Below, in pieces: positions 1 through 11,533 of a stretch of DNA of 64,000 nt; the stretch's first letter is position 1, and every line of letters starts with the position of its first letter. The notes below the pieces were generated by a model that was given only the letters and a program-made list of their open reading frames with translations, had not been told where the DNA came from and made no database searches. This stretch comes from Apostichopus japonicus (lineage: Eukaryota > Echinodermata > Holothuroidea > Aspidochirotida > Stichopodidae): the NCBI RefSeq assembly GCF_037975245.1, contig NC_092576.1, forward strand, positions 9,069,501-9,133,500, given 5' to 3'. The translations under genes were made by a program, and so were the position numbers.

Positions 1-1350
1 ACAAAGTGTAGAGATAAGAACTGAACTTTCATGGGCACAAACGTAAAATAATAATTATGCTGAGAAAACATTACATATATCGAAATAAACAACAGGAAGT
101 TTATTGGATTCATTTTTAGTCCAAAAAATGTCGATAACTCTCAAAACCTTACCCATGAAAGCAGTAAGTCCGACACTCAGTAATTGATCGATAATAATAA
201 TAATAATTGTCAGAGCCAAGGGTTATCTTAACTTGTTAACTATACTAACACATACACTGATACAGTAGTCTGCTGTTATGTCCAGTGAAAGTAACAGATA
301 GTCAGCCATGCCATTGCTTATTTTTGTAGTCACTTTTTACAACGCAAGTCCTAAACAATGCTTACAGTGTTTCAGAGTTAATTTTCATATATCATGTTTT
401 AAGCACTTTGACCAACCACCATTTAAATGGATCGTTTTAGCTGTAAACAACTACAGTACACTTTACGGCGATAACCTAAGTTAGGCCATACTACCTACTG
501 TAGGCATATATTGATCACACACACAATTAGCAAGAAAAATTAAATTAATGCCTACCTGCATCAGTATACTGTGAAGACAGGAGAAAAGTGACAACCAATA
601 AGCATTTAGGAACATCCATCTTGTTGTCCAACTGTATTCTGTTCAAATGAAGAAGAGTATTTGTTAACATGAGGGTCATTCCATATCAAATCACTAGATT
701 GTGGAGAAGTTTGTAGTTCAACCTTCTCCAGAAATTACCATCCTTCTTGCATGATTAGAAAATAAGTATACTGTAAAAATGTCAGCTGAATCGCTTCAAA
801 AGCGTTCTTTATTTTTTGCTCAAAAATTTGCCAATAATTTCCTGTGTAGGCCTAGTACTATTAAGTTATACAGCTCTGTATCTTGAACTAGTACTGCCCC
901 TTCAGTGCGATGAAGGGTTTTTGTTGCTGAATAATCACAAACATAGCTATGCAACAGCTGTAAATTTTTCTTTCTCTTTTGGACAGGGTCGAGCAAAATC
1001 CGAGATTTGACACATCGAATGACCAATTAATGAAAGTTGGCATTGTAAACTACAGTAAGTCCTGTGAAATCATGAAAGAGAATTTTTAGTTCCTATTGTA
1101 AGTGCAAGGATGATTGTATTAAAAAAAACTTACTCATCATATTTTAGACTGTTCAAACCACCACTGAACTTTGGAACCTTACAGTAGGTACCCATGGTAT
1201 TGACAGAAATGGACATTTACATGCGACAGTCCTAAGTAGGCTTAAATAACTAAAGCCTACAGTAGGCAAACTGGTAGGTCAGGAGGTTAGACTGTTCGGG
1301 GGGTCAATTGATTGCAATAAATTGGATGGTTCACCTAGGCCTATGTACGT
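1..1350. other. AT-rich stretch without recognised features
   Basis: I see no coding exon, RNA gene or mobile-element terminus here. The two short overlapping ORFs near 816-1026 lie on opposite strands and look like chance open frames. There is a short (ATA)n run near 190-208. Confidence 0.5.
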
Positions 1351-1416
1351 TAGTTTAGTAGGGGAAAAAGGATCAGGAGGGACACTCAAGTCCCCATCAA
1401 GGACACTATAGGACTC
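1351..1416 (-). repeat. Fragment matching the 3' part of the LINE at 34.5 kb
   Basis: This segment is nearly identical to 34489-34552, which adjoins a LINE reverse-transcriptase C-terminal fragment on the minus strand. Shared blocks include GGATCAGGAGGGACACT and CCCCATCAAGGAC followed by a CTATAGGA motif, in the same orientation. I read it as a very short, 5'-truncated copy of the same LINE family. It could instead be a shared unrelated repeat, because no reverse-transcriptase sequence remains. Confidence 0.45.
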
Positions 1417-2313
1417 AAAAAGAAAAATGTAGACTACAGTTTGTTTTTTATCATGTTTAAAAAAACTTTCCTAGCCTACCATGAATTAAAAAATGATTGT
1501 AAACTTAATGTTAACGACTTAACGTTAATTCTTGAAGTTAACATGACAAGTCATGAAAATGTTTGTAACATGATTGGTCTCATTTAGGACAAAATTCTTT
1601 GACTCCACCATACAAGTGTTGCGATTATGATGAGTAAGCTTGTACAAAGAGGTGAAACATTTAAGTATTACAGTACCTACTGAATGCATTCTTGGTAGGC
1701 CAAAGCCTTATCCAGGTTAGTCATTGTTAATAGTTACTATACCTAGATACTGGGTAGATAGAAAGTCACTATGTAAGTAATTCTAAGAAAAACTAAGCCT
1801 ATGTAATCCTAAGTAATACTAAGTATCCTATATCGTATTCTATATGTAATCCGCACACTAAGGAATGTCATCTGTCTCTGTGACAGATGAGAAGATGAGA
1901 GTAATAGATCAGTAGGGCATACATTACCACGGTGGGCAGTTGTGTTGTCTCTACAACTTGCTTAGGCCTCTACTCTACAGTAGGCTACACCCCATTGTCT
2001 TACCCTTCGTGGTGTCTATGTCTACCGTATCTATTAATCACATGAATTCATGGTTATAAATTTGAGCCTAACATTAGGTGACCTTTTCTGTAAAATACGC
2101 CTAGATCTTTGAAAACGAACTGTAAGATACTTCCAACTTACAAACACTAGTTTCGTAACAATATCCGTACAAAGTCAGTGTTATGGTTGATAGTACCAAC
2201 TATCATTAGGTCTACTACTCAAAACGTTCTACAGTATTTATGTATACAGCATATGCATACATGTATTCATATGTTAACAACACAGCTAGCTAAAAACCGG
2301 AAGCCGTTTCAGC
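1417..2313. other. AT-rich stretch without recognised features
   Basis: No ORF, splice-bounded exon or clear repeat was found. The text is rich in TAGGCCTA-type short words and in TACAGTA. Nothing else can be supported. Confidence 0.45.
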
Positions 2314-2332
2314 GTGTGTGTGTGTGTGTGTG
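2314..2332. repeat. (GT)n microsatellite
   Basis: An uninterrupted run of GT dinucleotides lies just left of the 2353-2773 element. Confidence 0.9.
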
Positions 2333-2352
2333 AAATGTGTATATGGTTTCGT

Positions 2353-2773
2353 ACCAACCTGAAGCTATCCCAGGATTAATCCCAGGATTCATCACAGGAT
2401 TCATCCCAGGATTCATCCCAGGATTCTGAAGCTATCACAGGATTCATCCCAGGATTCAGATTCATCACAGGATTCATCACAGGATTCTGAAGCTATCACA
2501 GGATTCATCCCAGGATTCAGATTCATCCCAGGATTCATCACAGGATTCAGATTCATCCCAGGATTCATCACAGGATTCTGAAGCTATCACAGGATTCATC
2601 CCAGGATTCAGATTCATCCCAGGATTCATCACAGGATTCAGATTCATCCCAGGATTCATCACAGGATTCTGAAGCTATCACAGGATTCATCCCAGGATTC
2701 AGATTCATCCCAGGATTCGAATCCTGGGATGAATCTGAATCCTGGGATGAATCCTGTGATAGCTTCAGGTTGG
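2353..2773. mobile_element. Small foldback-like element made of a 12-bp minisatellite, with 9-bp target duplication
   Basis: The two ends are inverted copies of CCAACCTGAAGCTATC followed by a CAGGATT block. The interior is almost wholly a tandem array of 12-mers of the type ATCCCAGGATTC or ATCACAGGATTC, broken at intervals by GAAGCT or AGATTC. Near 2718 the array turns over into its reverse complement, so the right end folds back on the left. The nonamer TGGTTTCGT flanks both sides (2344-2352 and 2774-2782), as expected of a target-site duplication. No transposase is present, so it would be non-autonomous. A 9-bp duplication points to Mutator-like or foldback elements; this class call is inference. 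The proline- and serine-rich ORFs across it are translations of the repeat. Confidence 0.75.
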
Positions 2774-2782
2774 TGGTTTCGT

Positions 2783-3359
2783 GACGGATTTGTAGGTAGC
2801 ATACGCCCATTAAAATCCCCATTGACTTACACACTAAATCACAAAAGTAATGCCTTCTCTAAGCCTAGATAGAAGTTTTCACTTGCTAAGCGCTACCCCA
2901 TCACTGGATAGCTGACAAGTTGGCCTTTCATGGCACCATCAATTTTCCGTACCATGACCGTGACATTTTTTTGCTACGAGACCCGGAACTTTTCGTCCCT
3001 TTTAACAAACCTCTTTACTCGGCCGTAAACAATCTTCGTCCGCTGCCCCTGAGAGGGCTAAACTGGTCTAAAATTGCCTCAATTTTACCCAATTTTTTAA
3101 CCACATGTGCTTCTGTTCATGCTCTTTAACATCCAAGCCACAAAAAAGCTCATCCTAATTGATAACATAGCAAAAAAGTTGTTCTCCTGCTCCTAATTGG
3201 CACTTTTCCTGAGGAGAACATTTGCCGCAGATTGATATAGACGCTAATAGGAGTATGCCATGCACCTGTACAGTGTCACAGTGTTAAGTGGGTTTTGTCC
3301 ATCTGTGTGCAGAAGGTAGTTCAAAGGAGAGGGGGCTATAGCGCATTCGAGGTCTAAAT
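2783..3359. other. No recognised feature
   Basis: A plus ORF near 2920-3129 and a minus ORF near 3244-3447 show no family motif, no splice signals and no support from neighbours. I see nothing else. Confidence 0.4.
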
Positions 3360-3580
3360 TTCTGGAAAAAGTCCGTGAACACTGAGAGGTTGACAAAGTT
3401 TTGGCCCCCCACAGGTAAACGCGACATCCTTTCGCCCCCAAATTCATACAACATTTAGAGAGTATATACGAAATTTCTCACAACACCCCTCACCGGGCTA
3501 ATTTCTTTATTTTATAGGTGAAAAGGGCCCGTCAAGCAAGTCAACTTTGCCAATTTTACACCCATCGACTTAGCACCCTA
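3360..3580 (-). repeat. Single inverted copy of the roughly 230-bp satellite seen at 10.5 kb
   Basis: Read on the minus strand, this segment matches the 10511-11026 array in order. It contains GCAAAGTTGACTTGCTTGACG, the CGGTGAGGGG block, AAATTTCGTATATAC, the GGGGGCGAAAGGATGTCGCG junction and the CCAAAACTTTGTCAACCTC block. One unit is present here against two and a quarter units at 10.5 kb, and the orientation is opposite. Confidence 0.8.
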
Positions 3581-3787
3581 ATTCCCTTGTGATATAGGGC
3601 AAGTTGCACGTCAAGAAAGTCACCCTTGATAGATTCGCTGTTGTCCTCCAAAATTGATTTGGATTGACACAGCAGCATACCCCAAGTTTAGACAATGGAT
3701 TCACAATAGATTATTTTACTTGCCAGAATTAATAATAATTCTAAGAAAAAAATTGCCAAAATGTTTTTGTTTCAGCCTTAATTCTGC

Positions 3788-4594
3788 GGAAGCCACTAGA
3801 TACTAACCCGCGTAGCGGTTCGGGCCATCGGTAAGGATCCTGGGCGAGAATGACCTCACCTGACGTCACAGTCATGCATAACTACGAAGATGCACATGTT
3901 GTACATGTCACGTGTATAGTGCGGGTACGGGCTCGTGTAACACGTACGTGTTGCCGGGCCAATTCCCGCTATAGCGATTAAGTTCAAGAGGGGAAAATAG
4001 GAGACAAATACACAAATATCCAAACGTTTCACGGTTTATTCTTGACATTTCAAGTTAACACATGTATATAAGAAAGCTGCAATTAAGTACTGTTGTATTT
4101 ATCTTTATCTCAAGTAGCAGGTCTCACAAGTTATTACATCGAGTCAACTAACTTCCAAGACCTGGTTATTTACAAATATCAAATTTAAAAGCTGCAAGTT
4201 TCACTTCAAACCTTTAGATCTATCGTCATTTCAAATAACAGGTCTCACAAGTTATTATTAAGTACCGTTCAACCGCTATTATATCTATCCTTATCTCGAG
4301 TAGCACGTCTCACAAGTTATTACATAGAGTCAACTAACCTCCAAGACCTGGTTGTGTACAAATATCATTTAAAAATGCAAGTACCGTTTCAAACCAATAT
4401 CTATCTTTATCTCGAGTAGCAGGTCTCACAAGTTATTACATAGAGTCAACTAACTTCCAAGACCTGGTTCTTAAAAATATGCAAAATGATGTAATTCGGG
4501 AACCGAGAGCGCCGAGCACAGTTGCACCCGAAACCGAGTTCCGAGAGCTCGAAATGGTCCGACCCGCTGTAGGGGTTAGTATTTAGTGGCTTCC
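3788..4594. mobile_element. TIR element (about 0.8 kb) with internal tandem repeats and a 9-10 bp target duplication
   Basis: The left end reads GGAAGCCACTAGATACTAAC and the right end is its inverted copy, with GGAAGCCACTAAATACTAAC on the minus strand. The flanks carry TAATTCTGC (3779-3787) and TAATTTCTGC (4595-4604), a target duplication differing by one inserted T. Inside, 4090-4470 holds about four degenerate copies of a unit of roughly 115 bp built around CAGGTCTCACAAGTTATTA and CCAAGACCTGGTT. There is no ORF that could encode a transposase. Length of duplication, TIRs and internal tandem repeats resemble Mutator-like or foldback elements; this assignment is inference. Confidence 0.75.
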
Positions 4595-4790
4595 TAATTT
4601 CTGCAAGGTGGCACAAGACATTTATGACATATCAGTAGCGTAACTCCTATGGGCTCGGACCGTGCTGAGCCGTAGGCCCCGACCAAAAGGGGCCCCAACC
4701 AGTGGCGTAGCCAGGAGTTTTCAGTGGGGGCGCCGGGGGGCTTGAACATATCCTGGGGGGGGGGGGGCTTGATCATTTTCTTGTTACTAT

Positions 4791-4885
4791 CTAAGCGGAG
4801 CGCCACCATGAGTTGGCGCGCAGCGTACCTGAATATTTTAGCAAAAAAGGCCTCCTAGATCGTTGGAAATGACACTTCTAAGCTG
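4791..4885 (+). repeat. Copy of the GCGGAGCGCC core motif
   Basis: CTAAGCGGAGCGCCACCATG followed by GTTGGCGCGCAGCGTAC and then an AGATCGTTGGAAATGACAC block. The same order of blocks recurs at 5261, 7640 (inverted), 16906 and 44590. Confidence 0.75.
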
Positions 4886-5260
4886 CTCTAAAGTTTTCTC
4901 AGCATCCTTTATTTTGAGATCCCATGTTTGGTATGGTCATCAAATAATTTAGTAAAATAGAAAAATAAAAAATCTGGTAAGTTACTTTGAATTATTATGA
5001 GACATCTTTTGTGAGTTTGACACTGGCATTGACATTTTTCGACAAATCTGCAAATTGCGCGTGGAAAATTAAAAAAAAAAGATTGACTGGGCTTTCAGCC
5101 AAGTAACATACTGAAATGAACGAACTATATGTCAAACTGACATCAAAGATTGCGTCTGAAATATTATAAGGGTGATAGACTGATCGGCCGGCAGTTGCGG
5201 AGCTAGGGGTATTGGTCGGGGGGGGGGGCGAGAATGGCCTGTAGGGCGCTTTCGACACTA

Positions 5261-5784
5261 TCTAAGCGGAGCGCCGCCACAGGTTGGCGCGGAGCGTACA
5301 GAATTTTTTGGAGTAAAGATATTCCCTATAGATCGCCGGAAATGACCCTTTCCGGGCCTTGCTAATTTGCAGAAAATATTAACGAAGAATAAATATGTGA
5401 CATCGCCATTTTTGACAAGTCGGCCGGAAGTTTATATGGGTGTTGAAAATATATGCGATTCATCACAATCCCTGAGGTATGTTTTTTGAGTGCTCATTTT
5501 TTGCGAAATAATAGATCGAAAACCCCGTACAGTTCTTGCAAAGAGTTTCGTTCAACAGAATTAAGTGCCGATAAATTAAATACCGCCGTACGTTAGAGCA
5601 TTTTGTCAGTAAACTACACCAACAAAATGTGACAAATGTCAATAAGTAGGTGAGAGTGCAATAAAATAGTCAATAATCGCGAATAAGTAAAAAGTGCTAA
5701 AAAGCTGAAAAGGGCGCCAGCAGTCCATTTGAGTCCGTCAGGGGGGGGGGGTCCGCCCCTGACTGTTTGGACGCTCCGCCACTG
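5261..5784 (+). repeat. hAT-related repeat segment also found at 16906-17238
   Basis: This stretch matches 16906-17238 over its left (CTAAGCGGAGCGCC, then GGTTGGCGCGGAGCGTAC) and right parts (CAATAAGTAGGTGAGAG, GCGAATAAGTAAAAAGTG, AGTCCATTTGAGTC and a final GCTCCGCCACTG). The copy here is longer in the middle. The final CCACTG is the inverse of a CAGTGG hAT terminus. Confidence 0.7.
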
Positions 5785-6725
5785 TTGGCCGGTAGTTCCC
5801 AGCGATAGTGTTGTCTCCTTTCTTGATTTTTTTTTTTTTTTTTTAGCGGTTTTAAGAACATCAGGGTACGTCCCTGAAGTGAAAACCCGATTGAAAATGT
5901 AACATGGTATCGAGGCAATGACGCGAGCAATGATGTGAGAAACATGTGTATGATGTCAGCATTTTTTACCTTTTAACATCTTCTTTGGCATTCAAGTACC
6001 TGAAAACCACCTTTCTGTAAGGTTATAGTATTGCTCACTAGGGCGTACTGGTTACAAGATACTGATTGACTGTTTGTATTAGTATTTATTTGTATGTTAG
6101 GGATTATGGATATTTTAAAAAAGAGTGACAAAGGCAAAGTTTGCCCGAACAGTCGAACACACAGATTCAGTAGTAAACATTATGTGTGTTGTAGTCTTGT
6201 AGAGCAGGAATTATATTATTCGACGGTCGTTAGTATGCGTTTTCAGTACAATGCGACTACTGTAGACTTCTCGGCCTATGCGCTATGTCACGTAAGGTTT
6301 TTCAGCAACTAAAGCCTAGCTACTGTCGGTCCGCGGTCGAAGGGTCGTTCTTGAGTGGTCATCATGGAGATTCGAGACCATTCAGACCAATGATATATTT
6401 TCGCACATTTATATATTTTTTTCGAAACCCAGAATCCCAATGGGGGCGACTGGGGTGCGAAAAGCTTTCATGGGGGCTGTCGCCCCCACGCCCCCGTAGC
6501 TACGCCACTGGCCCCTGCTATACTGATGCACAGAAAAAGGGTACCTCTTTGGATGGGGGTGGGCCCGTTTTTACTTGGGAAGAAAAACTCATGCAAGGCT
6601 GAGCAAGACACTACACATATTTTCACGTGATACGGAATACGGACATGATGATCACGGGCTCATCGGGTATTAAAGTATGTATCGAGCTAGTTGTGTTATT
6701 TATTTTATAATGAAAACAAAGAAAA

Positions 6726-7041
6726 GTGGGGGGGCTGAAGACTGATGGCCGGTCTAAGGGGTCCCCCCCCCCTTTGGAATTTTTTGGCATTTCCAGGTGG
6801 CCTCAGATGCAATTTGGTGCAATGTAACACACTTCAACACCCACTCCATTTTGTAAATTTGCATTTTCACCTGGCCTAAGATGCAATTTGGTGTTCCAAA
6901 TGAGATTTTTTTCTCATTTGGAAATGAAAAAGGGGTTTTCTGACTTGCGAAGCGGGGGGGGGGGGCGGAATGATACTTCCGCCCCTCCATATTTTTCACT
7001 GGGGGGCTGACGCCCCCAGCCCCCCGGTTCCTACGCCCTTG
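6726..7041. mobile_element. MITE copy A, related to 15665-16031
   Basis: It matches copy B at 15665-16031 over nearly its whole length: GGCTGAAGACTGATGGCC, TTTTTTGGCATTTCCAGGTG, ACACCCACTCCATTTT, the self-complementary CAAATGAGAT/CTCATTTGG block, and a terminal GGTTCCTACGCCCTTG. The left CAGTGGCGTAGG terminus seen in copy B is missing here, so this copy appears 5'-truncated or eroded. It has no coding capacity. Confidence 0.7.
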
Positions 7042-7639
7042 AATTTAACACCCAGTTCCAGCCAATGTTGTACTGATCGAGTACAACATCGGGACATATG
7101 ATTATTTGAAAAATACTAAAACGATAACCCAACACCCCACAGACTTGAAACTGCGTTCATTTAAAAATATAATAATAAAATGTTAGAATAAAGACGCATT
7201 CGATGTATCTGGTAAGTAAGAAAAGCACAGAAAATTATGCCTAGATGTTGACAAAGTTTCAGTCGAAATAAGGCCAGTGACGCATTGTTCTGTCATTCTC
7301 TTGATGTATTTTAGCATTACAACATATTTGTCAGCTGGAAACAATGTGTACATGCTAAATGGCATATTCAAATGTTCTAAACTAAGCCCCCTGCATTGAT
7401 CCTGCATATATCCATGGACCTCGAACCCATGGACGTCCGCAGGGAAGGACAAGGGGTGCAACCCCCCCCCCCCCCAAAAAAATGATACAAAAGTTAAACA
7501 TTTGGCCTTTCAATGATTTCACTCAACCAACAGTTCTCTAGTTATGTTCATAGTTATGTTTCATGATTTACTGAAATTATTGAAAGTCAAAATCCTAGTT
7601 CATGAGATCTCAAAATAACCGATGGGTAAATGCAACTGG

Positions 7640-7742
7640 AAACGCCCGGGAAGTGTATTTTCCGACGATCTAGGAGTATTTTTTGGGAAAAATAAATTGC
7701 GGTACGATCCGCGCCAACCGATGGTGGGGCTCCGCTTACATA
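7640..7742 (-). repeat. Inverted copy of the GCGGAGCGCC core motif
   Basis: On the minus strand it reads CTATGTAAGCGGAGCCCCAC, then GGTTGGCGCGGATCGTAC, then a CTAGATCGTCGGAAA block and CCCGGGCG. This is the same block order as at 4791, 5261, 16906 and 44590. Confidence 0.7.
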
Positions 7743-7764
7743 GTATCAAGTTTTGTGTTACACC

Positions 7765-8808
7765 CAGTGGTGGACTGGCCACACGGGCATTTGGGCAATG
7801 CCCGGTGGGCCAGTGGGCTGGGTAGCCTGGTAAAAATTACAGCTAATTTTCACAGTAGTTAATAGAATACAGATGGGCTGTGTAGAAATATATTTTTAAC
7901 TAAGGGAATCAGCTCATGAAATCACCATGTTAGTAAGTCTGTTACGGTTCGTTAAAAGAGAACGTGCTTAAGGCAACCAGTCCGTGTTAGTATTTTTACG
8001 ACAAGATATACGAGTGTGGTGACCAATGCATTCTGACATATACTGTACATAGCATTGGCAGAGAATACAGATTTTATTAATCTGCACCTCGTCCTCTAGA
8101 AAACGAAGTAAAAAAGGTGAAATCTTATTAGATTATTTGGATATCACTCAGTTACCTAATGCCTGAGAGATTATGTATGAATAGAAATGACCTACATGCT
8201 GTGCATGGGGTGTTTGCCACTGTTTGGTTATCAAATTTAGACAAATCTAAGACGTCGGCGAACATCTTGAGGCGTTTATGTTGATGTCTGTGGAAAAACG
8301 GATCTTGACCAAACTTGACAATAAAAAAATCATTGATGGTGTGGCTGCCAGAAGCAGCGTATTGCGTAGGCTCCTACTCTCGTAGACATGACATGTGCTC
8401 GTGTTATTGAATATGTTTTAGTGAATTTTATGTAGATTTTTTCCATATTTTCAAGCACGTTGTCGCAAAATGCTTGAAAAAGTAAATAAAATCCAGTCTT
8501 AAATATATATTTTCGTCTATTTTTTGTTACGTTTTTAACTTTCTTTGGTTTATTTAAGTGTTGGTTTTGGGAAATTATTTTGGGGTCTTTTTTTAAAGGA
8601 TTTTTGTAACCTACAAAATTGAGATATATCGCACCATTTGCATCTAGGCAATTCTTAACTTCCAAAAAATTTCAAAGGGGGAGGGAGATCTGCCCCCTCC
8701 CTTAGACCCCCCAGGACGGCGATCACTATGTAAGTAACATATCAATGAATAATGGGCCGGTCCGAGTGAAAAATGCCCGGGCCGGTTTTAAGACCCAGTC
8801 CGCCACTG
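7765..8808. mobile_element. Non-autonomous hAT element with CAGTGGYGGACTGG ends
   Basis: The left end CAGTGGTGGACTGGCC and the right end (minus strand CAGTGGCGGACTGGGTC) form the terminal repeats. Both ends then run into GGGCATTT and CCGG-rich text. The flanking octamers GTTACACC (7757-7764) and GTTATACC (8809-8816) match at 7 of 8 positions, as expected of an aged hAT duplication. A minus-strand ORF near 8330-8665 shows no transposase motif. The length (1044 bp) is far short of an autonomous hAT. Confidence 0.75.
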
Positions 8809-8816
8809 GTTATACC

Positions 8817-10510
8817 AACATGACCTACTGACCCCCCCCCCCCCCCTTGTGAACATTTGTGCGGCGCCTTTGTTGGCACTCTTGATAGGGGGCCCCTTTG
8901 GGCCAGGAGCCGTCCATGCTCATCGATACGCCACTGTGTCATGTTACTGTTTCTTTTATGTTATAATATGAAAGTCAACTTTTAAATTAAACTCGACCCA
9001 GTCCTTAATATGTAATGTATAGTTTAGTGTCCTTTACCTGTTTGCATTGTTTCCTATGTCCCGTTTTTGAGATATTGATATTTGAGGTTATTGCATTTTC
9101 TACCATAACAGACTTGATGCAAACAGGGGTGGTGTCGTAGATGCACACGGACTAAAATATTTAATATTTTTCTTTATTTTTCAGTTTGTTATTTTGACCT
9201 CGATGGGATAGGGCTGATTGTTTACCTGAAGGTGATGTGAACATATTGACAATGATGAAATCACAATATGGATACATTATATTATATAGTGGAAAACAAG
9301 GTGCAAATTTGATTAAAAAAACAGAACATTTACTTGTGAATGTAAATCGATGACATCGCACCTGTTTGCTCCAAGTTCACTTTTGGGTTCTGTAGGCTAC
9401 AATTTAAGCTGTCCGTATCCCGAAAACGAAGCATATACTTTCATTCAAGTTTCACAAGAATGCTCATAGAATATAATCCTCTTTCGTTCATCAAAAATAA
9501 ATTTGATTTCTGAAAATTGAACGGATGACCCCTAGATGACATATGGCTTAATGCTCCTGAACATCACTGATAATTTTGATCAACTGGAATGCTAACATAA
9601 GGTTTATGTCTCTCAAGCACACATTATTATAACTACAAAAAATACAAGATGAGAAGATGAGTTAACTTTCTGCTACTAAGACGTGTTTCTTGATCCTCCG
9701 GAAAGAGTTTTCACTATTGTTTAACCCTCTTTGGTGAAGGGTTTGACAGAGCAAACCTAAACATGTTTTTACTTTGATATGAATAATAAATGAACATAAC
9801 TGAATTAAGCGCCGTTGATATATGGTTCACCAGGGACTCTTCACAAACTGGAGCGATATTATAATGTTTTTTTCCTTAATTATATATATGTACAACCATA
9901 AACATTAAGGAGGAAGAATACCAATTGGCGAGGAAGAATAGCAATTGGCGATTCGAGTTACTGGTTCTTGCGAACAAAATTTTCTATATAGGAAGGTATA
10001 TATAATAGCGCAAAAAAACACACAACATAAAACGAGCCATATCAAACTTTATTCAACAGCAAATATATAATTACGGGCAAACAACTATGAACATACAGGG
10101 CGTCCATACATCCTTCCTCTTTTTCCTCCAGTTAATTTCAGTTGCATGAATGGGCTGTAAACCAAATGCAATGTCAACCTTTCATTTGACCGATAAAACC
10201 ATATCAATTGAATCTTGTATCAATCAATGAAGCTGCTCTTACCAACGTACATTGAAACTAATCCGTTTACTGATTGTAGTGAATAGCTACGTCTGTGTGA
10301 AAGTTTTTCTGTACATGAAGTTATAAAAACCACAATTATCATTGGTTCAGTAGTGGACTTAACCGTTTTAGATTGAAAAGAGATTTAAGCCTCTTTCTAT
10401 ACTCTCCGAGGTTATATTGGTTGACATTACAATATATTCTGGATAAACTACCAGAACACAATGTGTTTGGGAAACATAAAACATTCTAGGCAACGCTGTA
10501 TAAAAAAAAA
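8817..10510. other. Mostly unannotated; scraps of hAT-like termini at the left
   Basis: A C-run near 8831-8846 and a CGATACGCCACTG end near 8921-8934 suggest another eroded hAT-like end outside the 7765-8808 element. From 9000 to 10500 I find no exon or structured repeat. A short direct repeat AATTGGCGAGGAAGAATA / AATTGGCGATTCG lies near 9922-9955. Confidence 0.35.
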
Positions 10511-11026
10511 TCGCGTTTTCCCGTGGGGTGGCCAAAACTTTGTCAACCTCTCAGTGATCACGGACTTAATTTTTTTTAAAACGTTTTACGTGCTAAATCA
10601 ATGGTTGTAAAATTGGCAAAGTTGACTTGCTTGACGAGACCTTTACCCCTATAAAATAAAGGAATTCGCCCGGTGAGGGGGTTGTGATAAATTTCGTATA
10701 TACCCTCTAAACGTTGTATGAATTTGGGGCGAAAGGATGTCGCGTTTACCCGTGGGGGGCCAAAAATTTGTCAAACTCTCAGTGATCACGGACTAGTTTT
10801 TTTTTAAAAAACGTTTTACCTACTAAGTCAATGGGTGTAATATTGGCAAAGTTGACTTGCTTGACGAGGCCTTTACGCCTATTACATAAAGGAATTAGCC
10901 TGGTGAGGAGAGTTGTGATAAATTTCGTATAAACCCTCTAAACGTTGTATGAATTTGGGGGCGAAAAGATGTCGCGTTTTCCCGTGGGGGCCAAAACTTT
11001 GTCAACCTCTCAGTGATCACGGACTT
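10511..11026 (+). repeat. Satellite array, unit about 230 bp, about 2.25 copies
   Basis: Units begin at 10511, 10740 and 10972 with TCGCGTTTWCCCGTGGGG. Each continues with a CAAAAMTTTGTCAA block, CAGTGATCACGGACT, GGCAAAGTTGACTTGCTTG, a GGTGAGG block and an AAATTTCGTATA block. Spacing is 229 and 232 bp. The third copy is partial. An inverted single copy lies at 3360-3580. Confidence 0.85.
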
Positions 11027-11445
11027 TGGACACAGTCGAGATTTGTGTACTACTGCTTGAGATTTAGCCTCTGTTAGCGCTATATAGCCCCAAACAGGGA
11101 GTTACATAACAACTCCTAGGCTGGTTCAACTTCAAAATATTGATACAGCGTTACCAGCGACAAATGCCAACAAACGCAAGATTTGCAATAGTAAAACCCC
11201 CCAAAAACGCTAGATATTGATTTTCATGAACATATATCATGTAGCTATTACTTTCTATCACAAGTTGCACTCAGGGCGGCGATTAGTTTCAAATATTGGG
11301 GGACATATGCTTGGGTGCAGGCGCGTAGCAACTTTCATCCCCAAAATTGTTTGCGCTCTTCAACATTTTTCATTTTTTTTTAGATAACATGATAATATCT
11401 TATCAACAATCAGAAAAATGTTTAATTGGCAACTTATAAGATCTC

Positions 11446-11533
11446 GTCAATTCAACATTTTTCTGAAAATGTTCAATTACTCACTTCATTCTTACTGAGT
11501 AATTGAACAATTTGCTGCAAAATGTTGAATTGA
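11446..11533. repeat. Nested inverted repeat, long hairpin
   Basis: Outer arms TCAATTCAACATTT (11447-11460) and AAATGTTGAATTGA (11519-11533) are inverted copies. Inner arms TGTTCAATTACTC (11470-11482) and GAGTAATTGAACA (11497-11509) also pair. The whole can fold into one long interrupted stem. It may be the centre of a small foldback MITE, but no target duplication was identified. Confidence 0.65.

Larger units (their letters stand above)
4700..6510. mobile_element. Decayed hAT-type composite bounded by CAGTGGCGTAGC ends
   Basis: CAGTGGCGTAGC begins at 4700 and its inverted copy ends at 6510. The flanking octamers GCCCCAAC and GCCCCTGC match at 6 of 8 positions, a weak target duplication. 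The interior is a patchwork: it holds two copies of a CTAAGCGGAGCGCC core (4791 and 5261), G-runs near 4756 and 5219 and an internal CCACTG end at 5784. CAGTGGCG termini and 8-bp duplications are typical of hAT elements. No transposase frame survives. The pairing of these two ends is inference, since several similar ends lie nearby. Confidence 0.45.

Noticed and set aside
2477-2834. Met/Asn/Pro- and Ser/Asp-rich ORFs
   Set aside because: They are translations of the 12-bp repeat inside the 2353-2773 element.
8330-8665. 111-codon minus ORF inside the 7765-8808 element
   Set aside because: Lysine- and asparagine-rich text from AT-rich DNA, without hAT transposase motifs.
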